From NCBI GenBank assembly GCA_949592205.1, contig CATIUR010000004.1, forward strand, positions 71,893,837 through 71,957,836: a DNA stretch of 64,000 nucleotides, given 5' to 3'. The stretch is from Helichrysum umbraculigerum. Lineage: Eukaryota; Streptophyta; Magnoliopsida; Asterales; Asteraceae. A program made the position numbers and the translations under genes. Of this stretch, positions 44,442 through 56,656 are shown one piece after another. A model generated the notes under the pieces. The model saw only the letters and a list, made by a program, of their open reading frames with translations. It did no database searches and was not told the origin of the DNA. The stretch's first letter is position 1, and every line of letters starts with the position of its first letter.

Positions 44442-46989
44442 TGATGCCGCCCGAACGGTCGGTCGCGATTTTACTCGCGTAGTTGCGGACCTCTCGTTTA
44501 GAGCGGCGATCAGAGGGTTTTAAAATTTATATTTGCGGGGCCTAAGTATACCTAGTTACTATTGGTGTATAGCAGCAAGGATGACCTATGGTCGTTCTCT
44601 GAGTCAGTGTATTGTGGATCGTGGACGAAACAGGCGTACTTATCAATCTAGCGGGTTTTTAAAAGATTTTGATTAGTGGTTTTGTTTTTGGTTTTTTATA
44701 CTTAGGCAGGAAATGTAAATTAAAGCAGATAAAGTAAATGTAGATAGCAGATAATCTAGAGAGGGTGTTTGCTATGATTTCGGTAGCCTTATTGATTGGA
44801 ATGATGTATGATGTATGAAAACGTGTTCTAAAGGTTTGTATTTTATTTATTTCAGGTATATGTGGAGTGAGCACTAGCCCCCTACTGATAGAGTTCTCGA
44901 TCAGTATGTCACTGGGCGACTAGGCTATCCTGATTCTGATAGGAGTAGTTTATCTAGCCCACAACACTAACCGGTGAAGGTATAGTGACCCTTATCTGGG
45001 ATGAAACCCTGGGTGCATGAATAAGGCGACAAACCAACTCGATGTCCGACCTTTCTTAACCCCACAATAATACCTAATCTAAACAAAGCATTTAAGACCA
45101 AGTTTATAGAATTTGCTTGATTACTTTCTATCGATGGTTTGGTGAGTCTGGGTGTTGAGTGATGACTCGGTGATTCACATAGACCGATAACAACGACTCT
45201 TTCCGTGATTACTACACTGTACTCCACTGAAAGTGTTTCCATTGATGAACCAAGGACCAAGTCGGTACCAGCTCTGCTGAGCACAGAGTTACCGTTATTC
45301 CACAAGGCTTAGTAACTGCGGTTTTTCCTCGGCTTCCACGTATTAACTACACCGGAGGTGTTGTCGACGCTATACAGAGTACTCAGCCGACTTACGGTAC
45401 CTTACATTGCTTCACAAAGGCCAACCCAGACTACTTAACTAAGTTTGTATTTAAGCATAATATTATCCATCTATGATATAAACCAGCCCTTACTTTTAAG
45501 TCCCAATAAATCCCTAACTTGTCAACAGTGTAATATTCGCGTTCAGTTAGAAAACCATATTTCCACGGGTACAGTGTACTTTGCATTCAGAATAGAAAGT
45601 ATTATTTCCACGGCTCCAGTGTACTTGGTGTTCAGTTAGAAAACCATATTTCCATAATCACAGTGTACTTTGCGTTCAGAATAGAAAGCATTATTTCCAC
45701 GATGACGATGTACTTAGCGTTCATTTAGAAAGCGATGTTTACACGATTAACAAATCAGACCATGTTCATGTTTGACACAGATAACTAAGTACCTTTGATG
45801 GGGTTCGCGACGTCCCATCATTAAGGCCGTAATCACGTTTACTGGTTGAAAGGCGATTAGTTTAATAGGTTTAAAATCATAAATAGAAAGTGAATCAAAG
45901 CACTAATTTTCATAGCATCATTCCAACCAATTTACGACTAACTATATCATAGCAAAAACGCAATATCACTACTCGCTAATCATGGCAATCAATCCTAAAT
46001 CTAGCATGACAACAGTAATAACAATCATCATAATGAAATAGATAAAGGATAGATATAACCGTAATAAGAGCGTAGCTGAATACAACTTGAACGTTACACG
46101 AGCAGAACTCCTAGTATGCGCCAAGTGATACTACAATATTGCCCCTTCTAACTAGCCGCTAATCTACGACTAATTATATCCTAATATTTCTCCTCTAACT
46201 CCTAAGAGTAGTGCTAGAGAGAGAAATCTACTAACTAAACTAAGAAATTAAAAACGTAAGAGAGTGATTGTTGGAGTGATTCTTGGATGGATTGATGAAT
46301 GTGTGTGTTTTGAAAATGAAGAAATGAAGCCTCTATATATAGAACTCGCACAACCGTATCCGTAGACCGTATCCAAAACTTCAAACGCACAACCGTATCG
46401 CAAACCCGAATAAAAATCAGATTTTAATCGCCTAAACGCACGATACGGTTGAGCTAGGGCAAATACGGGAGAACTGGAGCGTATACGGGAGAACGTAGGG
46501 TGAATACGGGAGAACACAAGCCGTATACGGCTGTGCTAGGCCGTATACGGTCTAGCTAGGCCGTATACGGTCTGTGCTAGGCCGTATACGGTCTAGTTTG
46601 GCCGTATACGGTCTAGCTCTCCCGTATCCTGATTCTTCGGTTCTTCGTTTCTTCGTTCGGGCGTAACTTCTTCGTCGTTTATCCGTTTTGGGTGATTCTG
46701 CGCTCACGGTTTCGTAATTTCCTAACGAAGAAAATGACATAAGTTAGAGGTCAAAATTCCAAGTATAGCTCAAATTGTGCTTAAATGCGTGAACGGAAGA
46801 TTCAATGATCGTTTGTGCTCTATTTTACTCGTTTTTAGGTCTTTTTGGTTGATTCTTGAAACATCGTCTAAATTTTAGCCCTTATGATGAAATGTGATGT
46901 TTAAGTTCATATTTAAGTGTTTTCATTAATAATTGGGCTAAAATGGTGAGATAATGGCACACAAAAACATGACTTTTTGCGTGTCATCA
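44442..46989 (-). repeat. Z 5' LTR (right copy)
   Basis: Starts TGATGCCGCC at 44442 and ends GTCATCA at 46989, followed by the TGTTC duplication. It holds the active promoter copy: CCGTATACGG array (about 46360-46628), TATA box (46333-46342). No gene. Confidence 0.95.
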
Positions 46990-48393
46990 TGTTCCATAAG
47001 CCCATTTACTTTACCAGTTAAACTAATACATGAATCACAAGTAAATTTAGCAAATGGTACCTCATTGTTGATAGCCATGAAGCATTGCTCTTGAGTTTCA
47101 TGAGCAGAGAAATCATAAGCATCTCCATCCTCAATCAACAATGCAGCCTTAGCAGTAGTATGCTCAATCTGTTTTGGAGCAACATATGGTTTTGTGAAAC
47201 CCGAAGCAGGCTGTCATCCTTTCTCACATTCGCGGGCAAAGTGACCAAGATTCTGACACTTATAACACTTGATTTTGCTTTTATCGAATCCCATTGGTGT
47301 TCGGTCAGCTGCATCTTCAAGAGATCTCTTTCTAGTTCTTCTTAGATAGTTTTTGGCTCTGCGAGTGAGCATAGCCATATTCCATCTAATGTCAATCCTT
47401 TCTAACTCATCGGGATCAACCTGATTGAAGTCTTCATCAGTTAGCTCCAATGTACTGACTCTTTTAGAAAGAAAGTCTTCATATGATGACAAGAAGGCAG
47501 TAAACATGGCTGCATGTTCATCGGTGGTTGCTGAAGAAGGAACAGATGACGATGAATATGTACTACTTGAAGAAGCATTATATGCTGGTAGGGCTGAAAA
47601 TGTTCCTACAGTAAGATAACTGTAAGAAGAGGATCTCTGAGAATTTGGCTCAGCTGAGATGAAAGCCGTTCCACCATGACTTGATTCTGATGCACAAGAA
47701 GTAGATCTTGTTTCCTTCTTTTCAATATCCAACGCCCCAGCTTCAAGTTTTCCAATGAGATCATCCAGAGACAATTGCTTTGTCTTTGGATCGTTTTCTA
47801 ATAACAAAACTCGTGTTTCCCTAATTGGTGGTAGAGCAGCTAAAGCCTTTTTGTTAATCTCAGAATTTTTGAGATTATATCCGCCAGCTTGCAGTTCATT
47901 TACTGTGCGAGTAAATCTGCAAAGCATGTCTCTGACAGTTTCATTCTTCTGGATATAGAAATAATCAAACTGAGTTTTGACTAATTCCAATTTGCTTTCG
48001 ATGTACTCAGTGTTGCCACAAAATCTCTTCTCAATTGCATTCAAAAGATCGTAAGCAATAGTTTGTGGAAACATATCCAAAACGTCAGTTGGAAGTGACA
48101 TAGTAATAGCAGAATGAGTCTTGCGTTCAATTTCCCATGCTTTTCGTTCTTCGGGAGTGTATGAACGAACAGGTTTGGGTGGAGGAACACCGATATGTTC
48201 TCCAAGAGCAACAGGAACAACATATCGTTCAAGAAGAGCCAACTCCATATCAGGATCAGTGAATAATACAAACGACATAGAAACGTTGTTTCCATGCTCG
48301 AAATGGCAAACCCGGTGCAAAATAAGGAGGTTTATTTGCACTACCGATCGTAGCATTATGTTGTAAAACTGCATCAACGCTTTGAAGAGACAT
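46990..48393 (-). pseudogene. B Gag, N-terminal part
   Basis: Copia Gag from the likely ATG at 48391-48393 (MSLQSVDAV) to the Z insertion. A frameshift near 48300 separates the first ~30 codons from the main frame (visible from 48377 and clearly Gag from about 48305). The core is a UBN2-type Gag domain (EERKAWEIERKTHSAI; LLNAIEKRFCGN; LCRFTRTVNELQAGG). A CCHC knuckle CYKCQNLGHFAREC is near 47220-47260, followed at once by an in-frame TGA (47214-47216), after which the frame stays open to Z. The protein continues at 35337-33953. It would form the particle shell. Confidence 0.85.
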
Positions 48394-49065
48394 GATGAAA
48401 ATCTGCAAAAAAGTCAGAAAATACACACAAAACCAACTGATTTTTGTCTAAGTCTGGAGTTATGCGACACAGTGTTGTGTCGCAGAGTATCAATACGACA
48501 CAGGCTTTGTGTCGCAGAGTAACAATACGACACAGGTGTTGTGTCGCTGAAGTTAATCAGACAGAAGACAAAAATGCGACACAACCGTTATGTCGTAGGT
48601 TATGTCGCAACTTGTGTCGCAGACCAGTCAAGGTCAAAATAATTATGTCGTAGGATTATGTCGTACAATGTGTCGCACGTTATGTCGCACGATATGTCGC
48701 AGACAAGTTAATGTCGTATGGTTGTGTCGTAAGAACAGTGGCTACGACACAAATATTGTGTCGCAAAAGTGCACGTGCAGACAGATTTGATCCCACAAAA
48801 AATTTCAATTTTCGAAACAAATCATTACTTACTACACCATGCTTCAAAACAGACTGAAAGACAACTTTTTAAGCAAAATGATTACCAACTTTTCACCAAA
48901 CAAATCAACAACACAAATCTTTGAAGATTAACAACCAAAATATGATCAAAAACAACCTTTTTGAACCAAGAACATCAAGAACACCAAGAACATAAAATGT
49001 GAAAATAATATTTTTAGACCAAAATCTAGCAAAAACTAACTCGAAACCGCAACTCAAGAGTATGC
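48394..49065 (-). other. B leader with palindrome cluster
   Basis: Untranslated leader between primer site and gag. 48463-48769 holds at least ten copies of the CGACACAA/TTGTGTCG motif, some full palindromes (ATGCGACACAGTGTTGTGTCGC). The remainder is AT-rich. In RNA it could form a series of hairpins just ahead of the Gag start, a usual place for packaging and dimer signals. Confidence 0.85.
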
Positions 49066-49078
49066 GGCTCTGATACCA
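49066..49078 (-). other. B primer binding site (initiator tRNA-Met)
   Basis: TGGTATCAGAGCC on the - strand, two bases from the 5' LTR end. Exact match to the usual Met primer site of Copia elements. Confidence 0.95.
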
Positions 49079-49080
49079 AT

Positions 49081-49604
49081 TGTAGGTTCCACTTATACGG
49101 ACCAAATCGAGTAGTTCAACTAGTTTGTTAAAGCGGAAATCAAACAAACTAATATATGCAAGATTAACACGATAAATGACCAAAACACAAAGTGTATGTT
49201 TATATATATGAAATGCTAGCAACAATACATACACTTGGACACAAACACACAAAGATCAAATAACACCTAGAGAGTATTCTGTGATAATAAGAGTGCTATG
49301 TGTGTGTAAAATGTCTTGGAAAAACAGAAGCTGGCGAGCTTCTATTTATAGCCTGATCCAGACGTTATGCGACACAAGCCTTGTGTCGCATAGATTGCTT
49401 ATGCGACACAAGCCTTGTGTCGCATGGAATGGTTCTGCGACACAATCCTTGTGTCGTATGGAATGGATCTGCGACACAATGCTTGTGTCGCATGATTACA
49501 AAAATTGTAATTAAACTAAGTATAAAACTATTCAATATGTAATTACAATATCGACACGATTACAGACCGAGACCAACTGACAGACACACATTGATGTACC
49601 AACA
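49081..49604 (-). repeat. B 5' LTR (right copy)
   Basis: Direct repeat of 25141-25664. Palindromes at 49367-49493 and TATA box at 49342-49351 form the promoter of B. Followed by AAGCC (49605-49609). Confidence 0.95.
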
Positions 49605-49609
49605 AAGCC

Positions 49610-49837
49610 TATTGTCTGGAACCTAAAACCATTTTGCGAGAAAATAAGTTTTATTATACTTTCAACTAACTTAATGTAAAACAATGAATAATCTATTTAT
49701 CACAATAAATCTTTTGACCATTTGACTTATAATTTCCAATTTCTCAATAATACAAAATTATTTCTAAATACCATTTAAATACGAATAAAGTATGGGAAAT
49801 ACCGTATTTCTACTAGGCCCAAATCAAGGATGTTACA
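49610..49837 (-). repeat. W 3' LTR, second part
   Basis: Continues the LTR interrupted by B and ends TGTTACA at 49837; matches 56429-56656. On the - strand this is the LTR start (TGTAACATCC). Confidence 0.93.
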
Positions 49838-49851
49838 AATCTTCCCTCCTT
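49838..49851 (-). other. W polypurine tract
   Basis: On the - strand AAGGAGGGAAGATT directly abuts the 3' LTR start TGTAAC. It overlaps the stop region of gag-pol. Confidence 0.85.
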
Positions 49852-52800
49852 AAGAAGATTTCGTCCCCGAAATCTCGCCATGCTCAAAAAGACTAGGATA
49901 CCGCGACCTCATGCTTGACTCGGTCTCCCACGTAAGTTTTGAACCCAAACTATGATCCCACTTAACCAACACCATGGGTATGTCCTTCTTTCGAAGCTTA
50001 GTCACCTTACGGTCTAAGAGCTTTACGGGTTCCTCTACAAGTCTCTGGTTTAAGTCAACACGCAAGTCTTGCAATGGAAGAACTTGGGATTGGTCCTCCA
50101 CATTGCATTTCCTTAAGTAACACACATTGAAAGTATCGTGAATACCCGCTAATTCAGGAGGAAGATCTAGAGACACTGATTGATCGTTGACTACTTGCCG
50201 GATTCTAAATGGGCCAATGTATCTAGGGGCAAGTTTACGACGTTTACCAAACCGAATGACATCCTTCCAAGGTGAAACCTTCAAGTAGACTAATTCACCC
50301 TCTACAAAAGAAACGGGTCGGCGACGCGGATCAGCATATTGCTTTTGTCTATCACGGGCGGCCTTTAACCTATTACGGGCTATAGCTACCTTATCGGCAG
50401 TAATCTGGACTATGTCAGGACCTGCAAATTGTTTCTCACCTGCTTCTAGCCAACAAGTGGGTGTTCTACACCTACGGCCATACAACATCTCATAGGGTGG
50501 CATGCCTATACTAGAATGGAAAGAATTATTGTAGGCGAATTCAACCAATGGTAAATGAGAATCCCAAGACCCACCGAATTCCAAAATGCACGCCCGCAAC
50601 ATATCCTCCAGAGTCTGAATAGTCCGCTCAGACTGACCATCAGTCTGAGGATGATAAGCCGTGCTCAAGTTAACCCTAGTACCCAGTTCTCTCTGCAAAC
50701 TCCACCAAAAACCCGATACAAACCGCGAATCTCTATCGGAAACGATGGACAACGGTACTCCATGCCAGGAAATAACCTCATTAACATACAATTGCGCCAA
50801 CTTACTCAATGATGCCGTTTCGCATGTAGCAAGAAAGTGAGCACTTTTTGTCAATCTGTCAACAATTACCCATATCATATCGTTTCCCTTAACTGTCCTA
50901 GGTAATTTGGTCACGAAATCCATGGTAATATGCTCTCATTTCCATTCAGGAATCTCAAGTTGTTTCAAAGCTCCATACGGTTTCTGATGTTCGGCTTTCA
51001 CTTGCGAGCAAATATGGCAAGATTCAACAAACCGAGCAACATCCAGTTTCAAAGTAGGCCACCAGTACAACGGCTTCAAGTCATGGTACATCTTAGTACT
51101 TCCGGGATGAACCGACAATCTAGATTTGTGGGCCTCTAACAAAATTACATCTCGAAGTCCACCAAGCAAGGGAACCCTAACTCGGGATTGAAAGGTCTTC
51201 AACCCCCGAGAATCATTAATCAATAAATCCTTCCTCTTTATCATAACCTCAGATTTCAAGTTATGTTCCATTAATGCCTCTACCTGAGCCACTTTCAACT
51301 GATCAATCAAGTCCGACGAAACCTCCAAATGCATAAAACAAACCTTTTCTGATTTTCCTTTCCGGCTTAACGCATCCGCCACCACGTTGGCTTTACCCGG
51401 GTGGTAACGAATCTCGCAATCATAGTCCTTGATCAATTCCAACCATCGCCTTTGTCGCATATTGAGCTCTTTCTGAGTGAACATATACTGGAGACTTTTG
51501 TGATCAGTACAAATGACACATTTCGTGCCACAAAGGTAGTGCCTCCATATTTTCAGAGCGAAAACCACGGCCGCAAGTTCCAAGTCATGGGTAGGATAAT
51601 TAATCTAATGAGGTTTCAATTGACGTGAAACATATGCAATAGCACGGTCTCGTTGCATCAAAACACAACCCAACCCTGCAGAAGAAGCATCACAATAAAC
51701 AACGAAGTCATCGGACCCCTCCGGCAATGCTAAAATCGGAGCTTGACACAAAAGCTGCCTTAGAGTTTGAAAAGAAGATTCCTGTTGTTCAGTCCACTGA
51801 AATTTAACATCTTTCCGAGTCAGCTTAGTCAGAGGACCTGCAATCTTAGAAAAATCCTTAATGAACTTCCGGTAGTAGCCCGCTGAACCCAGGAAACTCT
51901 TAATTTCGGAATGAGACTTAGGAGCTTGCCAATTCATAACAGCCTCAACTTTTGATGGATCCACCTTAACCCCTTCTTTACAAATGATGTGCCCCAAAAA
52001 TTGAACCTCACAAAGCCAAAACTCACATTTCGAAAATTTAGCATATAGTTGTTCCTTTCTCAAGGTGTCAAGAACCATACGCAAATGCATCTCATGATCG
52101 GATTCAGACTTAGAATAAACCAAGATATAATCAATGAATACTATTACAAATTTATTAAGGAAGGGTCGACAAACCCTATTCATCAAATCCATGAAAATCG
52201 TCGGAGCATTAGTCAACCCAAACGGCATAACCAGAAATTCATAATGACCATACCTTGTGTGAAAAGCTGTCTTAGGGATATCCTCCTCACAAACCCGCAC
52301 TTGGTGATAACCCGACCTCAAATCGATTTTTGAAAAATAAGAAGACCCTTGTAATTGGTCAAACAATTCATCTATTCGGGGCAAAGGGTACTTATTCTTT
52401 ATGGTTCTCTTATTCAACTCCCTATAGTCGATACACATACGAAAGGTGCCATCCTTCTTTTTAACAAATAACACAGGTGCACCCCAGGGAGAGGAACTAG
52501 GCCTAACAAAGCCCTTATCTAATAACTCCTTAATCTGGCTCATCATTTCGCGAATTTCTGAGGGGGCTAATCTGTAAGGAGCCTTAGCTACAGGGGTAGA
52601 ACCAGGAATCAAGTCAATTTTATATTCTACTTCTCTAATGGGGGGTAAGTCAGGCAACTCATCGGGAAAGACATCCGAGTATTCATCAACCACTCAAACA
52701 TCGAAGACCTTTTTCTTGTCTAACTTAGCATCAATAATATAGGCCAAATATGATTCGCACCCTTTAGCTAGAGATTTTCTAGCTTTCATCAAAGAAATCA

Positions 52801-54568
52801 CAGGAATACTACCCTTCACGCGCTCTCCTCGAGCCACAACATAAGACTCATCCGAAGTGGGGATTTTGATTAACTTTTTATGGCAATCTATGTTGGCTCT
52901 ATTTTGACTTAACCAATCCATGCCTAAGACCGCATCAAAACCAGGAATAGGCATCAAAAGAAAGGAAACAGGGAAACTATGTCCTTCAATCAAAATACTA
53001 GCTCCAGTCACCGATGTGGTAACCGGAACCATTTTGCCATTAGCTACCTCAACTTCGATGGGATTTGTAATAATAGTAGGAACCAATTTCAGTCTATCAC
53101 AGAAACACATAGATACAAATGAACAATTGGCTCCTGAATCGAATAAAACACATGCCGATACAGAGTTGATAAGAAAAGTACCGGTTATTACACCCTCTGT
53201 TCTGACAGCTTCATCAGCTGTATTCTGAAATGCTCGACCCGATGCTGCTGGTGTACCTTTTCTTTTCTGGCCCGACGATGAAGAACCTCCGACCGTACCC
53301 ATCCTTTGCCTACCCTCACTACACTGACCCGCACGGTGTCCCTCCTTGTGGCAATTCCAGCACACACTGTTAGGAAAAATGCAATCTTTAAAATCGTGTC
53401 CAAGTTACCCACACTTAACGCATCTACGAGTTTGAGGAGTACAAGGCCCCGTATGTCTGGATCTACAACCATTACACCAATTGGTTCTGTCTACCTTAAC
53501 AACACTTCCAGAACACGGTTTCTTACCTTGAGGTGATCCTTGCCATTTCTTCTTTCCCGGACCCACCGAGGAGTCATCCTTGGGTTTCAATGGAGATTTT
53601 TCCTTAATCTCCGAGCCTTGTGCTCGAATATCACCATCCACTGAACGAGTCAAATCAAAAGCTTGGGTAAGAGTACCCGCAAGTCTCACTGTCGTCCGAT
53701 AAGTATAGGGCAACATTCCACCAAAATGGTCAATTTTGGTTCTCTCATCCGGCACCCATTGGTGCACAAACCTTAACTTCTCTGTGAATTGGGAAATAAG
53801 ATCATCCATCGTCATATTGTCTGCCAATTGCATATCCAAGAACTCGCGTCGCAGATGGGTCATGTCATATCCCGAACAATATTTTTTACAAACCTCATTG
53901 TAGAAATCGGTCCACCTAATAGAAGCCCTTTGTTGAGGAGAGAAATGGGAGGTAATAGAATCCCACCAACCCATCGCCGAACCTTTTAGAAGCTGAACCG
54001 CATAAGGAACCTTAACCTCCTCCTCACATCTACATACATCAAACTTTCTTTCAACTTCCCTTAACCAATCCAAGGTAACGGAGGGATTTGTGCTTCCATG
54101 GTAATCGGATAGTCCACTAGATTTAAACGTCTTAAAGGAACAAACCTTATGGTGAAATGGTGGAGGAAATACCGGAAACTGATATCCCGAAGGCCCAGAA
54201 GATGAAATTGGGGTCGATGTCTGAAAGGTATTTCCATGAGACTGCTGGTGGTAGTATGGTAGTGAGGTAGGAATCTGAGATGTCACGATAGTAGGTGGTA
54301 CTGTGCTATAAACTGGTGGGGAAGTATGCTGAAACTGCTGAGATAATCGAGCTTGTTGCTCCAACAACTGTTGCTCGATAGCCTTTAGTCTAACATTTTC
54401 CCCTTCCAAATGTAACAAATAATCCTCTTGGGTCAAATCCTCAGCTGAGAAGGAGGTACCTGCCTGACCTTGACTAACATTCTGGATTTCCGGAGGAGTG
54501 ACATCTGTTCTAGAAGTACCATTTGGGGTATGTGTCTGGTTTTCATGATCTGCCATTTCCTGCACCAC
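49850..54568 (-). pseudogene. W Gag-Pol (gag-PR-RT-RH-IN-chromodomain), four in-frame stops
   Basis: One - strand frame of about 1570 codons interrupted by TAA (53405-53407, inside a zinc knuckle), TGA (52694-52696), TAG (51605-51607) and TGA (50936-50938, at a position that is Trp in V). No frameshift is seen. Order: Gag with a Gln-rich N-terminus, knuckle CWNCHKEGHRAGQC, protease FDSGANCSF, RT, RNase H (YCDASSAGLGC, CTDHKSLQ, ADALSRK), integrase (MDFVTKL, SDRDSRF, GQSERTIQ), chromodomain (MVLVKWDHSLGSKLTWE). The RT motif reads FIDY instead of FIDD (Tyr codon at 52127-52129), removing a catalytic Asp. Relative to V, the protein is the same lineage but a different family. Now dead. Confidence 0.95.
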
Positions 54569-54715
54569 ATCACAACTCGCAACTCGTTAATTGTTAGTAC
54601 CTACATACTAACCAATTCTTCTATCACAGCTAAATCCCGCACCCTGGAATGTTTGACTAACACAATTAGGTTTGGGATTGAACACTTAACCCATGCTCAA
54701 TTCGCCCAAACCTAT

Positions 54716-54727
54716 GCTCTGATACCA
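54716..54727 (-). other. W primer binding site (initiator tRNA-Met)
   Basis: TGGTATCAGAGC on the - strand, three bases from the 5' LTR. The ~150-base leader before gag holds no gene. Confidence 0.93.
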
Positions 54728-54730
54728 ATT

Positions 54731-56656
54731 TATAACACACTCAAAATTCACCAAGGCTATATATATATATTTTTTATTTCGGAAGCGTATTAGACATAAA
54801 CAATTTAGATTATAAATATAAATATCATTGCCAAGGTTACATTTAAATGATACCACATAGATTGCATATAAAAACCAAAATGCAATCCACAAGGTATCAT
54901 TCCATCATAATTCAATACATCTTGGAATGGTACGCCTTAGTATAATTCAATTCACATATGATGATAAATCATTAGTTAGTTAAACCAAAACAGAGCGAGC
55001 CGTTTCAAACATCCTATTCCCATCATCTTGCTCACCCACATAACCAAAATATCCTGCAAGAGTAATGAGGGGGATTAGCACAAAGCTAAGTGAACAGATC
55101 AATAACCAACAATCTAATTTAGCTTAACAATAGTCTACAACTAAGCAGTCAACAACTAGCGTCAAAGAGGATTGGTGGTCCTTGAGGCACCCTAATGCCG
55201 CGGAGGCCCCCAAGCAACGCTTACAATCACTGATGGCCAAATAAGTGATCTAACCAATAGTTTAGTACTATTACCACTTCCAACATTAAATCAATGAACA
55301 ACACATGTACAAAGCTCTAATGTTATCCAAGTAATAATACTCAAACCCGATCGCAATCGACCTCTAAACAATTCATATAATCCATACTCATCATGGCAAT
55401 ATATATCAAGATAAACAATACGTCGAATAAACCAAGGTTACCCGTTGTAACCCTATCGTTACAACCACTTTAAATGAAGGTCTATGATCCACTCACCCTT
55501 ACTGAGGTAGTCTCCACTTAGAGATCTAATCTCACTGAGTCTTCGCTTTATCTGAAAATACAACCAACCCGAATTAGTTTCTCGTATCAACCTTGTTATA
55601 ATTTAATCGTGTACATAATGTCAAGTAATTGCATATACTACACTTACAATACTGATTAATCACATTAGCACACAAATCACAAGTCATCAAATTCATCAAA
55701 ATATAACGTGCAAACGCGATCCTGAAAAAGGGAGGCTGGATCGCGTTCCATAGTACAAAGTATTATTGTACCGTTTTTCACTTGCAAACGCGATCCGGGT
55801 ACATGGTCTGGATCGCGTTCGTAAGAACAAATTGTGCCCGACCCAAAACAACACTAGCTAACGCGATCCGACAAAGAGTTTCAGGATCGCGTTTCAAAGA
55901 ACAAAACCAATCCAACCCCAATTAACACTGACTAACGCGATCCGGGTGTATGAAGCTGGATCGCGTTCGTCACTTTTTCAGCAACAAAAAACCCAGATCA
56001 GCAAGAACACCATCACGAACCAAAAACCCTAATTTCACCAAATCAGTTGCAATACACATTTATTGACATACAATAACTTCAAGGATCATCATGTAACATG
56101 TTATAACAACAAATAACTATCATCAAACTCAAATCCATGCTTGATCAACCTTTAACCTAATTACTTTGAACCCTAACATTTATGCATACAATTAGGCAAT
56201 TTAATCTTACAATCGAGATGATGACGAGATGAAGATGATGATGATGATGAGAAACCCGAATCAAATCACTAGCTAGTTCTTCACTTCCTTTGATTTTTAA
56301 GATGGAATGTGTATGTGTGTGTGTGTTCTTGATGCTAGAGAGAAATTGGGGGAAAAAGATGAGTTAGTCGACATATCCCCCACCCAACTCCCATATTAGG
56401 TAGTGAAATGCTATACCCGTTCTAAGCCTATTGTCTGGAACCTAAAACCATTTTGCGAGAAAATAAGTTTTATTATACTTTCAACTAACTTAATGTAAAA
56501 CAATGAATAATCTATTTATCACAATAAATATTTTGACCATTTGACTTATAATTTCCAATTTCTCAATAATACAAAATTATTTCAAAATACCATTTAAATA
56601 CGAATAAAGTAGGGGAAATACCGTATTTCTACTAGGCCCAAATCAAGGATGTTACA
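54731..56656 (-). repeat. W 5' LTR (right copy, 1926 bp)
   Basis: Uninterrupted LTR, + strand TATAACACAC to GATGTTACA. It holds the hairpin array at 55711-55970, a GAT microsatellite near 56217-56250 and a CT-rich leader-like stretch on the - strand near 56310-56360. No gene. Confidence 0.94.
55711..55970. repeat. W LTR hairpin array (right copy)
   Basis: Four complete inverted repeats, arms AACGCGATCC / GGATCGCGTT, with differing loops. Loop sequence varies between units but the arms are conserved, suggesting selection on the arms or recent amplification. Confidence 0.95.

Larger units (their letters stand above)
35338..46989 (-). mobile_element. Element Z: Athila-type element with gag-protease only
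   Basis: Complete 11.65 kb element. LTRs 35338-37886 and 44442-46989 start TGATGCCGCC and end GTCATCA; target-site duplication TGTTC at 35333-35337 and 46990-46994. On the - strand: 5' LTR, tRNA-Asp-type primer site (44418-44435), one 1302-codon gene (44187-40279), 2.4 kb of noncoding DNA, GTGTGGGATATT polypurine tract, 3' LTR. RT, RNase H, integrase and env-like genes are absent, so it is non-autonomous. About two dozen LTR differences by eye (about 1%) and an open gene make it the youngest member of the nest, consistent with its innermost place. It interrupts B gag. Confidence 0.95.
25141..49604 (-). mobile_element. Element B: Sirevirus-like Ty1/Copia element with post-pol gene (split by Z)
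   Basis: LTRs of 524 bases (25141-25664 and 49081-49604), TGTAGG...ACCAACA, target-site duplication AAGCC. Without Z it is about 12.8 kb. The - strand order is 5' LTR, Met-type primer site (49066-49078), palindrome-rich leader, gag (48393-46990 and 35337-33953), pol (33893-30567), 2.2 kb spacer, a ~800-codon post-pol gene (28349-25924), polypurine tract, 3' LTR. A large gene after pol is the hallmark of Sireviruses. I counted about seven LTR differences (about 1.3%). A few stops and frameshifts interrupt the genes. Confidence 0.92.
23438..56656 (-). mobile_element. Element W: Ty3/Gypsy Tekay-type element (split by B)
   Basis: LTRs at 54731-56656 (5', 1926 bp) and 23438-25140 + 49610-49837 (3', interrupted by B). 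On the + strand they start TATAACACAC and end GATGTTACA. A target-site duplication ACTCA is at 23433-23437 and 56657-56661. Inside are a Met-type primer site (54716-54727), a gag-pol with chromodomain (54568-49850) and a polypurine tract beside 49837. It is inserted in Y ORF1. By eye about 28 differences separate the LTRs (around 1.5%). Four stops and a mutated RT active site make it non-coding now. Confidence 0.93.

Noticed and set aside
49066..49078. tRNA-Met gene fragments (also 1301, 54716) and tRNA-Asp fragments (44418, 57607)
   Set aside because: They are primer binding sites next to 5' LTRs; no tRNA cloverleaf surrounds them.
23438..56656. Single inverted structure or segmental duplication explaining the paired repeats
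   Set aside because: All repeat pairs are direct, LTR-sized and bounded by 5-base duplications, which fits serial insertion.
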